Assembly: GCA_013368795.1 (NCBI GenBank)
Contig: JABFXX010000378.1
Location: 1-40,146 of the forward strand
From: Kofleriaceae bacterium
Lineage (GTDB): Bacteria; Myxococcota_A; Polyangia; Haliangiales; Haliangiaceae
Length of the DNA: 40,146 bases
Direction: 5' to 3'
Made by a program: the position numbers and the translations under genes. Below, piece by piece: positions 29,017-37,285 of the stretch (position 1 is the stretch's first letter; the number at the start of each line of letters is the position of its first letter). Under the pieces are notes generated by a model, which saw only the letters and a list, made by a program, of their open reading frames with translations, did not search any database and had not been told where the DNA came from.

Positions 29017-29811
29017 GTGGCCGAGACCTGGCGCGACGATGTCGAAGCGATGGCCGCGCGTTGGTCGCGCGTGTCGATCGACGACGTGCTCGTGCACGTC
29101 CGCGCGGCGATCGCGGGCGGCGCGTCGCCAGCCCACGCGACGGACCTCGCGCTCGCGTACGGTGTCGGCGCGGGCGACCCGGTGGCGACGAAGCGGTTCG
29201 ACGAGCATGTCGCCACCGACCTCGCCGCTGCCGTCCGGGCGATCGATGCCGACCCCGCGTTCGTCGACGAGATCGCGCAGCGCACGCGCGTCCGCCTCGT
29301 CGTCGGTGACAGCGACGACCGAGCCGAGAGGACACCGCGCATCACGAGCTATCGCGGCACCGGCCCCTTGCGTGCGTGGGTCGCGATCGCCGCCCGCCGG
29401 ATGGCGCTCAATGCGAGGCGCGACGCGAAGCCCGAGCGCGCGGCCTCCGATGACGTGCTCGCAGACATCGTCGATCGCGAGCCCGATCCCGAGCTGCGCC
29501 ACCTCCGCGCGCTCTATCGGACCGAGTTTCGCGAGGCGCTGTCTTCCGCGATCGCGGGCCTGCCCGATCGCACGCGCGCGATCCTTCGCCTGCGGTTCGT
29601 CGAGGGGCTCGAGCTCGCCCAGATCGGCAAGCTCTATCGCGTGCACGAGTCGACCGCATCGCGCTGGGTGACCGGCGCGCTCGACCAGATCGCGGAAGCG
29701 ACGCGGGCCCAGCTGATCGCGCGCCTCGCGATCTCCGCCGACACCGCCGACAGCGAGTCGCGCATGGTCCAGAGCGGCCTCGACCTCAGCGTTGCTCGCC
29801 TCCTGCGCTGA
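29017..29811 (+). CDS. Divergent ECF-like sigma-70 family factor
   Basis: 264 residues. The C-terminal region 4 is clear: LSSAIAGLPDRTRAILRLRF, then VEGLELAQIGKLYRVHEST and ASRWVTGALDQI, a helix-turn-helix for -35 recognition. Region 2 is reduced but visible in ITSYRGTGPLRAWVAIAARR, as in the sigma-70 subfamily typical of Myxococcales. The N-terminal 90 residues are extended and helical and have no counterpart in short ECF factors. No anti-sigma gene adjoins it. The kinase two genes downstream carries an anti-sigma-like zinc-finger N-terminus and could be its regulator, which is inference from position and domain. Confidence 0.82.
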   Translation: MAETWRDDVEAMAARWSRVSIDDVLVHVRAAIAGGASPAHATDLALAYGVGAGDPVATKRFDEHVATDLAAAVRAIDADPAFVDEIAQRTRVRLVVGDSDDRAERTPRITSYRGTGPLRAWVAIAARRMALNARRDAKPERAASDDVLADIVDREPDPELRHLRALYRTEFREALSSAIAGLPDRTRAILRLRFVEGLELAQIGKLYRVHESTASRWVTGALDQIAEATRAQLIARLAISADTADSESRMVQSGLDLSVARLLR

Positions 29812-29813
29812 CG

Positions 29814-29848
29814 TCCCCCGAAACGGGGTCCGACCCCATTTCGGCGGG
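29814..29848. repeat. REP-like palindrome after the sigma factor gene
   Basis: CCGAAA (29818-29823) and TTTCGG (29839-29844) enclose GGGGT (29825-29829) and ACCCC (29833-29837) with a CCG loop; single mismatches separate the stems and a CC/GG pairing extends the base. The inner GGGGTCCGACCCC resembles a palindrome that I recall as dispersed in many proteobacterial genomes, often with REP-associated transposases. There is no T-run directly after it, so it is a poor intrinsic terminator. Confidence 0.5.
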
Positions 29849-29908
29849 CATGTCGATTTTCGTGCAAGCGGCGGCGAGGTCCGTGTCGATCGGGCAGGAG
29901 GCACCCGA

Positions 29909-31177
29909 ATGTTCCGCTATGTCCTCGTGTTTGCTTGTCTCGCCGGTTGCGTCGCCGAAGACGCGCCGGCAACGTCGTCGACCGATCAGGCCGCATCGCT
30001 CGCGTTCACGCGCGAGCACGTCGCCGGCGACGTCTATCACTACTCGCTCGTCCTGCCGCTCGGCAGCGGGCCGAACGCGGCGGTGCGCGTGCATCGCGTC
30101 GTGCGCGAGGTCGCACCGTTCGTGCCGCGGCCGACCGCGAATGCCGCGTTGCTCATGCACGGCGACTTCGCGACGTTCGTGACGAACTTCGCACCGACGC
30201 TCGGCGATCCGGCATCGCCGGCGAGCGGGCTCGCGCCGTTCCTCGCATCGCGCGGCGTCGACGTGTGGGGCGTCGATCGGCGGTGGACGCTGCCGGCGGC
30301 GGACGGCGACGTCTCGGACTTCGCGGCGATGGGCGTCGCGCAGGAGCTCGACGACGTGGGCGCGGTGCTCGCGCTCGCGCGGACGATGCGGCTCGCCGGC
30401 GGCAGCGGCGGCGACAAGCTCGCGCTGATCGGGTTCTCGCACGGCGCGCAGCTCGCCTATGCGTACGCGTCGATCGAGGCGACGAGGCCGGCAGCATTGC
30501 GCCACGTCGACGCGCTCGTCCCGCTCGACTACTACGGTGAGCTCGGGCCGGATCAGGCCGACATGAAGCAGACCGCGTGCGAGAACAGCGCGGCCGGCTA
30601 CGAGTGGGTCGCCGAGGGCTTCATCGACTCGCCGAACGACTTCCAGATCGTCGCGGGTCAGCTCGCGGCGAGCGCGCCCGATGATCCCTCGCCGCTCATC
30701 GACGGCATGACGAACCGCGAGGTGATGTTGCTGCTCGTCGGCCAGACGTACGTGTTCGCGCCGCTCGCGCCGCTCTATCACCTGCTCGCGCCTGCGCTCG
30801 ACGGTGGCGCACCGACGGGGCTGACCGAGACGACGGAGACCGCCGCGAACGCGTGGCTCGCCGGGTCACCGCCGCACGAGTCGTTCGTCGAGGCGGTCGA
30901 CTTCGACGCGCTGATCTGCGGCAAGACTCCGCCGGTCGACGCGCCGCTGTCGCGGATCCGCGTGCCGCTGTTCTACATCGGTGCCGCCGGCGGCGTCGGT
31001 GACCTCGGCCTGTACTCGACGACGCGCGTCGCCTCGACCGACGTGCGCACACTCGTCCTGCGCAAGTTCGGCCCCGAGCGCCGCGCCGAGGACTTCGGAC
31101 ACGCCGACCTCCTGTACTCGGCCGCCGCACGGTCGCTCGCGTGGGAACCGCTCGCTGCCTGGCTCGCCGCGCACTGA
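29909..31177 (+). CDS. Alpha/beta-hydrolase-fold lipoprotein
   Basis: 422 residues. ATG 29909 follows GGAGG (29897-29901) with a 7-nt spacer, unlike most neighbours. The signal FRYVLVFACLAGC gives Cys14. The nucleophile elbow is GFSHGAQ in LALIGFSHGAQLAYAYAS. Upstream, ALLMHGDFATF and GVDVWGVDRRWTLPAADGD resemble the oxyanion and strand-5 regions of lipase-like hydrolases. A His near the end (DFGHADLLYS) is a plausible third member of the triad. Two further Cys lie in the long lid region (TACENS and LICGK). It probably hydrolyses an ester or acyl substrate at the cell surface; the substrate is unknown. Confidence 0.8.
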   Translation: MFRYVLVFACLAGCVAEDAPATSSTDQAASLAFTREHVAGDVYHYSLVLPLGSGPNAAVRVHRVVREVAPFVPRPTANAALLMHGDFATFVTNFAPTLGDPASPASGLAPFLASRGVDVWGVDRRWTLPAADGDVSDFAAMGVAQELDDVGAVLALARTMRLAGGSGGDKLALIGFSHGAQLAYAYASIEATRPAALRHVDALVPLDYYGELGPDQADMKQTACENSAAGYEWVAEGFIDSPNDFQIVAGQLAASAPDDPSPLIDGMTNREVMLLLVGQTYVFAPLAPLYHLLAPALDGGAPTGLTETTETAANAWLAGSPPHESFVEAVDFDALICGKTPPVDAPLSRIRVPLFYIGAAGGVGDLGLYSTTRVASTDVRTLVLRKFGPERRAEDFGHADLLYSAAARSLAWEPLAAWLAAH

Positions 31178-31196
31178 CGCGGTACACGATCGCCTC

Positions 31197-33842
31197 GTGG
31201 TCGCACCGAACAGCACGGGCTGCCTGTCCGAGGACGAGCTGCTCGAGCTCGCGACGGGTGGGCTCGCCGATGCTCCGGCGGCCGACGCGCACCTCGCGAG
31301 CTGTGCGACGTGCAGCGCGCTGCTCGCAGCGGCCGTTCGTGCGCCGCGTCGAGGCTGGGATGCGCTCGCCGGGCAGACGCTCGGGCCGTACCAGATCGAG
31401 GCGCAGATCGGCGCCGGCGGCATGGGCGCGGTCTATCGCGCTCGCGACCCGCGGCTCGGCCGGACGATCGCGATCAAGGTTCTGCACGACCAGAGCGCGG
31501 CGCAGGCCGAGCGCCTGGCGGCCGAGGCGCGCGCCGCGGCTGCGATCGGTCATCGCGCGATCGTCGCGGTCCACGACGTCGGTGTCGCCGACGGCATCGC
31601 GTACGTCGCGATGGAGCTCGTCGACGGCCAGTCGCTGCGCAGCCTGCTCGCGCGAGGTCCGCTCGGCATCGCGCGCACCCGCGAGCTCGCGGTGGAGCTC
31701 GTCGATGGCCTCGCGGCGGCGCACGCGCGCGGCATCGTCCATCGCGATCTCAAGCCCGAGAATCTCGTGATCACGCGCGATGGTCTTCGCATTCTCGACT
31801 TCGGGGTTGCCTCGACGACCGCGAACCCCCGCGTCGTCGAGGCGGCTGCCGGGGGCTATGGCTGGCTCACCGCGAGCGGCCACGGCACCGCCGGCTACAT
31901 GGCACCCGAGCAGGTGCAGGGCTCGCGGGCCGACGCGCGGGCCGATCTGTTCGCGACCGGCGCGATCGTCTACGAGCTCGCGACCGGACGTCGCGCATTC
32001 GCGGGTGCGACGCTCGAGGAGCGGCTGTCGGCGACGCTGCGCGATACACCCTCGCTCGACGGGCTCGGCGAGCTCGCGCCGATCGTCGAGCGCTGCCTCG
32101 CGAAGGAGCCGGCCGAGCGATTCCAGACTGCGACCGACCTCGCGTGGGCGCTCGAGCACACGACCACGCCCACCGCTGCGCGGCCGCGAACGTCACGACG
32201 CGCGTTCCTCGTCGGCGGCGCAGCTGCGGTCGCGACCGGTGCGCTCGGCTATCTCGCAGGCCGCGGACGCGTGAAGCCCGCCGCCGCCGCGCCGCCGCTG
32301 CGCTGGCTCACACATCGCACGGGCCGCGTCTACACGGCGCGGTTCACGCGCGACGGCAACCGCATCGTCTATGGCGCGGCGTGGGATACGAGCCCGCTGC
32401 AGATCCACCTGCTCGATCTGGGCTCGGGCAACACGAGCGTGCTCGACATGCCGGCCGGCGACGTGCTCGCGGTGTCGCCGCGCGGCGAGATCGCGGCGAG
32501 CCTCGGCCACCGGTTCGTCGATCATCAGAGCATGCGCGGCCACCTCGCGCTGCTGTCGCTCGCCGGCGGCGCACCTCGGCCGATCGCGGACGACGTGCAA
32601 GAGGCCGACTTCGTGTTCGACGGCAAGATCGGGTCGACCGGTGAAGCGAGCATGCTGCCGTCGGGATCGATCGCGGTCGTGCGCGCGAGCGAGACCGGTT
32701 TTCGCATCGAGCTGCCACTCAGGACGCCGCTCGTCGAGGAGAAGCGCTGGATCACGCACATGCGCGTATCGCCCGATGGCAAGAAGCTCGCGTACCTGCT
32801 GCATCCGCACACCGACGACGATCAGGGCGGGCTCGTGGTGCTCGACATCGCGACGAAGACAACGCAGGTCGTGACGAAGGGCTGGATCAGCATCGCCGGC
32901 ATCGCGTGGGATCCGGCGGGCGATTCGATCTGGTTCACCGCGTCGCGCGAGGACCTCGGCAACACGCTGTACCGGACGTCGCTCACCGGCGACGTCACAC
33001 CGCTCGTCACGCCGACCGCGCCGCGCGTGCGGCTCCACGACGTGTCCGCGACGGGCCGCGCGCTGATCACGCTCGATGCGTGGCGTTTGCGCGCGATGGC
33101 CGGCGAGCGCGACGTCTCGCTCTCGGAGGTGTCGGCGGTGTGCGACTTCTCTCCCGACGGCACGCAGCTCGTGATCGGCGAGCTCGGCGGCGTCGAGGCG
33201 AGCATCGGCACGTATCTCGTGCCGTACGAGGGCGGCAAGCCGCTGCGGCTCGGTCCCGGATTCCCGGTCGCGATGTCACCGTCGGGCCAGCGCGTCGCGA
33301 CGAACGTGCACACCGCCGACAAGTTGGTCGTGTACTCGACGACGTCCGGCGAGGCGCCGTCGATGGCCGCGCCCGGCTTCGTCACGTTCGCCCGGTGGAT
33401 CGACGAACGCTCGCTCGTCGCGCTCTACGATCACGGCCTGTGGCGGCTGTCGCTCGACGGGCAACCGGTCAAGCTGTCGGACGTCGGCGCGCCGTTCGCG
33501 CTCGATCCCGAGCGAAAGCGCTGCGCGTTCGTCGACCGCTCGCACGCGCTGCGCGTCCTCGACATCGCGAGCGGAACGCTACGGACGGTCCCCGGCGACT
33601 TCACGCGCGCGTTTGTCTGCGGCTGGCCGACGGCACAGCGTCTGATCGCGGTCTGCTCGACGACGACGCCACTCCAGGTCGGCCTCGTCGATCCCGACAC
33701 CGGCGCGCGCACGCGTCACCTGGAGGTGCAGCCGCCGCTCGTCGGGCTCAAGGCCGTCGACGTGTTCCTGCTCCACGCAGATGGCCAGCGCCACGCGTAC
33801 AGCTACGGCCAGGAGCTGTCGCAACTCTGCCTGCGCGGCTAG
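31197..33842 (+). CDS. Ser/Thr kinase with zinc-finger-like N-terminus and beta-propeller
   Basis: 881 residues from GTG 31197; the frame continues upstream to 30981 only as antisense-like noise. N-terminus: C9 and H32-x3-C36-x2-C39 as in zinc-binding anti-sigma (ZAS) domains. Kinase about 65-318: GAGGMG, K94, H182-R-D184 with K186 and N189, D201-F-G, A236-P-E. Next S333-R-R-A-F-L-V and a hydrophobic helix to about 355, which looks like a twin-arginine (Tat) membrane segment, and then a propeller of about 500 residues with TolB/PD40-type repeats (TRDGNRIVYGAAW, SPDGKKLAYLLHP, SPDGTQLVIGEL). The kinase would face the cytoplasm and the propeller the periplasm as sensor. CACGAT, one base off TANNNT, precedes the start by 6 nt. 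Confidence 0.9.
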   Translation: MVAPNSTGCLSEDELLELATGGLADAPAADAHLASCATCSALLAAAVRAPRRGWDALAGQTLGPYQIEAQIGAGGMGAVYRARDPRLGRTIAIKVLHDQSAAQAERLAAEARAAAAIGHRAIVAVHDVGVADGIAYVAMELVDGQSLRSLLARGPLGIARTRELAVELVDGLAAAHARGIVHRDLKPENLVITRDGLRILDFGVASTTANPRVVEAAAGGYGWLTASGHGTAGYMAPEQVQGSRADARADLFATGAIVYELATGRRAFAGATLEERLSATLRDTPSLDGLGELAPIVERCLAKEPAERFQTATDLAWALEHTTTPTAARPRTSRRAFLVGGAAAVATGALGYLAGRGRVKPAAAAPPLRWLTHRTGRVYTARFTRDGNRIVYGAAWDTSPLQIHLLDLGSGNTSVLDMPAGDVLAVSPRGEIAASLGHRFVDHQSMRGHLALLSLAGGAPRPIADDVQEADFVFDGKIGSTGEASMLPSGSIAVVRASETGFRIELPLRTPLVEEKRWITHMRVSPDGKKLAYLLHPHTDDDQGGLVVLDIATKTTQVVTKGWISIAGIAWDPAGDSIWFTASREDLGNTLYRTSLTGDVTPLVTPTAPRVRLHDVSATGRALITLDAWRLRAMAGERDVSLSEVSAVCDFSPDGTQLVIGELGGVEASIGTYLVPYEGGKPLRLGPGFPVAMSPSGQRVATNVHTADKLVVYSTTSGEAPSMAAPGFVTFARWIDERSLVALYDHGLWRLSLDGQPVKLSDVGAPFALDPERKRCAFVDRSHALRVLDIASGTLRTVPGDFTRAFVCGWPTAQRLIAVCSTTTPLQVGLVDPDTGARTRHLEVQPPLVGLKAVDVFLLHADGQRHAYSYGQELSQLCLRG

Positions 33843-33845
33843 CGG

Positions 33846-33851
33846 TATGAT
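33846..33851 (+). promoter_or_regulatory. -10-like box TATGAT, 6 nt before ATG 33858
   Basis: Near-consensus -10 hexamer just after the stop of the kinase gene, giving the AraC gene its own leaderless promoter. Confidence 0.6.
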
Positions 33852-33857
33852 CGCCGC

Positions 33858-34775
33858 ATGAAGTTGCCGCTCGTCGACTGGACCGGCTGGTCGCCCCAGG
33901 CGATCGACGCGTTCGGCCCGCGCTGGCACGCGCTGACCCAGCGCGACTTCGTCCTGCGCGGCGCGGCGACCGCGATGACGGCGCCGCCACGGCGCAGCGC
34001 GCTGACCGCGAAGTTCGCGCTCGGCGGCGTCGAGCACTACCGCGCGGGCGACGCGCAGCTCGCCGCCGACGAGGACACGTGGGTCGTGCTCGCGCCCGGC
34101 GAGCTGTACTCGAGTCGCATCGCGGGTGGTGCCACGGTGACCACCGTCGCCGGCTTCTACGCACTGGACACGGTCGGCGCTGCGCGAACCGTACGGCGCA
34201 CGCGCGAGTCGGTGCTGCTCGACGAGGACGGCCACGTCGGCGCGCTCGACGAGCCGCTGCCGATCGGGCGCCGGCGCATGCGCTTCGGGCGCGACCTGCG
34301 CGCCGCGGTCCAGGCGGTCGCCGTCGACGCGGATGCCGATGCGGTCGGCGAGCTCCACGCGCTCGCGCTCGGCGCGATCATCGCCGCGTGCGACGAGGCA
34401 CTGCACGAACGCGAGCGGTTGCCGTGCATGCGCGCATCGACGAGGGCCGAGATCCATCGCAGGCTCGCGCGCGCGCACGATCGGCTGATGACCGAGTACG
34501 CCGCGTCGCTCGACCTCGCCGAGCTCGCGCGCACCGCGGCGATGGCGCCACATCACTTCCTGCGCCGGTTCTCCGACGTGTTCGGCATGACGCCGCACCG
34601 CGCGCTCGTCGCGCGACGGGTCGAGCGTGCGAGGCGCCTCCTCGCGACGACCGATCTCCCGGTCGCCGAGATCGCCACGGCCGTCGGGTTCGCGAGCGCG
34701 GCGGGCTTCTCGACGCGGTTTCGGCGCGAGACCGGCGTCACACCGCGCGCCTTTCGAACTTCGCAATTTCGGTGA
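33858..34775 (+). CDS. AraC-family transcriptional regulator
   Basis: 305 residues. The C-terminal 100 residues form the double helix-turn-helix of AraC proteins: SLDLAELARTAAMAPHHFLR (first HTH), FSDVFGMTPHRALVARRVER (linker helix), then LPVAEIATAVGFASAAGFST and FRRETGVTPRAFR (second HTH and signature). The N-terminal half (KFALGGVEHYRAGDAQLAAD and TWVVLAPGELYSSRI) looks like a cupin sensor domain that would bind a small molecule. Likely target is itself or the hydrolase gene 36 nt downstream, judged by position only. Confidence 0.9.
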   Translation: MKLPLVDWTGWSPQAIDAFGPRWHALTQRDFVLRGAATAMTAPPRRSALTAKFALGGVEHYRAGDAQLAADEDTWVVLAPGELYSSRIAGGATVTTVAGFYALDTVGAARTVRRTRESVLLDEDGHVGALDEPLPIGRRRMRFGRDLRAAVQAVAVDADADAVGELHALALGAIIAACDEALHERERLPCMRASTRAEIHRRLARAHDRLMTEYAASLDLAELARTAAMAPHHFLRRFSDVFGMTPHRALVARRVERARRLLATTDLPVAEIATAVGFASAAGFSTRFRRETGVTPRAFRTSQFR

Positions 34776-34798
34776 AATCGACGCCGTACGAATGACGC

Positions 34799-34804
34799 TA
34801 GCCT
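34799..34804 (+). promoter_or_regulatory. -10-like box TAGCCT, 7 nt before ATG 34812
   Basis: Exact TANNNT match between the AraC gene and the hydrolase gene, which points to a separate promoter for the hydrolase. Confidence 0.45.
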
Positions 34805-34811
34805 CGCGAGG

Positions 34812-35786
34812 ATGATCCGACACCTCGTGTGGCTGCTCGCCGCTGCATGTGCCTCGCAGCCCGCACCGCAGAAGCCCTCGCCTCCTCCGGCGGCGCCCTC
34901 ACCGCCTCGCGCGGTCGACTTCGCCTACGACGCGAGCCAGCCGCTCGACGTCCAGCTCGAAGGTACGCCCGACGCGTGGGGCGACATCGAGATCCAGCGG
35001 CTGACGTACGCGAGCCCGCGCGGCGGCCGCGTGACCGCGCTCGTCGTCGCACCGCACGCGGTGTCGGGACGCCGGCCCGCCGTGATCTTCCAGCACGGCA
35101 TGGGCCTTCTCGACAAGACGGAGCTGCTCCCCGACGCGATCCTCGTCGCGCGCGCCGGTGGCATCGCGCTGCTCGTCGACGCACCCGATCAGCGTCCGGA
35201 GGCGCTGAGGACACTCGACTACGCGAGTCACGAGCACGACGACGAGCTCTGGGAGCACACGGCCGTCGATCTGCGCCGCGCCGTCGACGTGCTCGCCGCG
35301 CGCCCCGACGTCGACGCCGAGCATCTCGGCTTCGTCGGCCACAGCTTCGGCGCATCGCAGGGTGCGATCCTCGCGGGCATCGAGCCGCGCATCCACGCGT
35401 TCGTGCTCGTCGGAGCCGGCGACTTCACGCGCGGCATTCGCGAGGGTCAGACCGAGGCGCTGGTGGGGCTCCGCAAGAAGGTGCCGCCACCCGCGCTCGC
35501 CGGCTTCCTGTCCTCGATGGAGGTCTTCGATGCGACGCGCTACCTCGGCAAGGCTCCCGCGACGGCCGCCGTGCTCTTGCAGTTCGGCGCCTACGACGCG
35601 GGCACCTCGCAGCGCGCCGACGACGAGCTCGCCGCCGCCTCGACGGCACGCACGACGACGCGCCGCTATCCGACCGGCCACTTCATCACGTCGGTCGCGG
35701 CCGCCCGCGATCGGATCGAGTTTCTCGCCGACGAGCTCCACCTGCCCACGCGCGACGCGATCGCCCGCGAGCTCGCGCGTCAGTAG
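34812..35786 (+). CDS. Dienelactone-hydrolase-like alpha/beta hydrolase lipoprotein
   Basis: 324 residues. The signal MIRHLVWLLAAAC has Cys13 as probable lipidation site, then a Pro-rich linker (QKPSPPPAAPSPP). The fold shows RPAVIFQHGMG (oxyanion region), the nucleophile elbow GHSFGASQGAI, and near the end RRYPTGHFITSVAA with the likely catalytic His; an acid in QFGAYDAGTS (Asp) completes a triad. The layout resembles dienelactone hydrolase and acetyl-xylan-esterase-like families. It lies directly after an AraC regulator. The last 7 nt overlap the stop region of the convergent lipoprotein gene. Confidence 0.83.
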   Translation: MIRHLVWLLAAACASQPAPQKPSPPPAAPSPPRAVDFAYDASQPLDVQLEGTPDAWGDIEIQRLTYASPRGGRVTALVVAPHAVSGRRPAVIFQHGMGLLDKTELLPDAILVARAGGIALLVDAPDQRPEALRTLDYASHEHDDELWEHTAVDLRRAVDVLAARPDVDAEHLGFVGHSFGASQGAILAGIEPRIHAFVLVGAGDFTRGIREGQTEALVGLRKKVPPPALAGFLSSMEVFDATRYLGKAPATAAVLLQFGAYDAGTSQRADDELAAASTARTTTRRYPTGHFITSVAAARDRIEFLADELHLPTRDAIARELARQ

Positions 35787-37180
35787 CCGCAGCTCGGGTC
35801 CTTCCAGAACCCGTCCTTGTAGTCGACGAAGTAGCCGGTGTACCAGCCGCCCGGCACCGGGCGCAGCTCGTAGCCGTTGACGACGACGTAGTACTCGAGC
35901 GCGACCTGCGCGTACTGGCCGTCGGACGTCGGCTGCGGGCGAACCTCGGGGCAGTGATACATGCGGAACGGATCGAGCTCGCGCCAGTTGAACGCGTAGC
36001 GCGCATCGTTGCCGACGCGGCGATCGAAGTTGACCGCGCGCGTCTGCCAGTCGATCTGACCGGACAGCCGCCAGCGCAGCGTCACGTCGAGCTTCTGCCA
36101 GAGGTCCGGGTCGTCGTGGTCGGTCATGCCCGGCTGGTAGACCTGGAAGCACAGGTTCGTGATCGCGGCGCGCTGGCGCGTCCACGTGTCGAACGAGAAC
36201 GGCTGCGGCGCCACCGTGCCGCCGCAGATATCGCCGCTCGTGTCGCGCGTCGTCAACGTCGACAGGTTGCCGACCCATTGCGGCGGCGTCGCGGCGTCGA
36301 ACACGTAGTTGTCGCCGTAGTTCGAGTCCCACTGATGGCAACCCGACGCGCTCGTCGACTCGAACCACACCACGGCGCGCTGCGCGTCGCTCGGCACCGA
36401 CAGCGTCCACACGCCGTCGCGCACGCTGCCTGCGAGCAGCTGGTTACCCGGCTCGAACCGGACGTGCGCGGTGATGTCCCAGAGCTGATACGGCCCCTGC
36501 GTGTAGCGGCAACCGTCGAGGCGCGTCTGCGCGTACGAGATCGAGACCTGGCCGCCGGGCGCGAGCACGCCCTCGCGGTGGTGCGTCCAGTTCGCGTCGA
36601 ACACGAGCCGCGCGCGCTGCGGACCCGCCGGCGGCATGCACACCGAGTCGTTGCGCCAGATCGAGAAGTCGGGCGACGTGATCACGTAGTTGTCGGTGTC
36701 GCCCGCATTGCGGTTGTGATCGAACAGGCGGCCACCTTGCGGCATGCGCAGCAGCGGCACCGCCTGGATGCGCGTGTTGGCGAGCGCGGTGCCGCTCATG
36801 CCCGGGCCTGGCAGGCCGTCGGAGATCCGCACGTCGAAGCGCGCGAAGCCGGGCGTCGCGAGGACCTGTGCCGCCGTCGCGGTGACCTCGCGCCACTGCG
36901 GATCGGAGCCCGACTGGTAGATGAGCGAGGGCACGAGACCCTCGTCGGCCGCGGCCTCCGAGATCTCGATCGCGCCGGCCCACACCCAGCTCGAACCGCG
37001 CGTCTCGTACGTCAAGCCCGTCCAGGGCCGCTCGAGGTTGCGCAGCACGACGTTGCAGTTGCGGTCCGCGCTGTCGTGGCTGCCATCGACGCCGACCAGC
37101 GGCGCGGGCGCGGTCGTCGTCTCGTCGGGAGCGTCGACACAGGAGGCGAGCACGAGGGCGGCGAGCGCGAGGCGAACCAT
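35780..37180 (-). CDS. Unknown Cys-containing lipoprotein (DUF6209-like?)
   Basis: 466 residues. VRLALAALVLASC gives Cys14 as lipidation site. The mature part is rich in Trp, Tyr and Asp, typical of carbohydrate-binding or surface beta domains: WTGLTYETRGSSWVWAGAIE, WRNDSVCMPPAG, RLVFDANWTHHREGVLAPGG, CHQWDSNYGDNYVF. The central block with FDANWT, LAPGGQVSISYAQTRLDGCR and WFESTSASGCHQWDS resembles the DUF6209 pattern as I remember it. It ends in GGWYTGYFVDYKDGFWKDPS. Placed 105 nt downstream of the amylase on the same strand, it may bind or present the same glycan, which is inference. Confidence 0.7.
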   Translation of the reverse strand: MVRLALAALVLASCVDAPDETTTAPAPLVGVDGSHDSADRNCNVVLRNLERPWTGLTYETRGSSWVWAGAIEISEAAADEGLVPSLIYQSGSDPQWREVTATAAQVLATPGFARFDVRISDGLPGPGMSGTALANTRIQAVPLLRMPQGGRLFDHNRNAGDTDNYVITSPDFSIWRNDSVCMPPAGPQRARLVFDANWTHHREGVLAPGGQVSISYAQTRLDGCRYTQGPYQLWDITAHVRFEPGNQLLAGSVRDGVWTLSVPSDAQRAVVWFESTSASGCHQWDSNYGDNYVFDAATPPQWVGNLSTLTTRDTSGDICGGTVAPQPFSFDTWTRQRAAITNLCFQVYQPGMTDHDDPDLWQKLDVTLRWRLSGQIDWQTRAVNFDRRVGNDARYAFNWRELDPFRMYHCPEVRPQPTSDGQYAQVALEYYVVVNGYELRPVPGGWYTGYFVDYKDGFWKDPSCGY

Positions 37181-37285
37181 GCGCGCGCGTCTATCAGGAC
37201 TCGTGCCACGGGCGGCCTCGGCGATCCGCGACGTTACGCGCCGCCGGATCGCCCGATGCTGCCGATCGCAACGCGGTCGTGGCTA

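Noticed and set aside
30981..31196. Extended N-terminus of the kinase-propeller gene
   Set aside because: The sequence there is a Ser/Arg/Thr-rich shadow of the hydrolase gene; the ZAS-like domain begins at GTG 31197.
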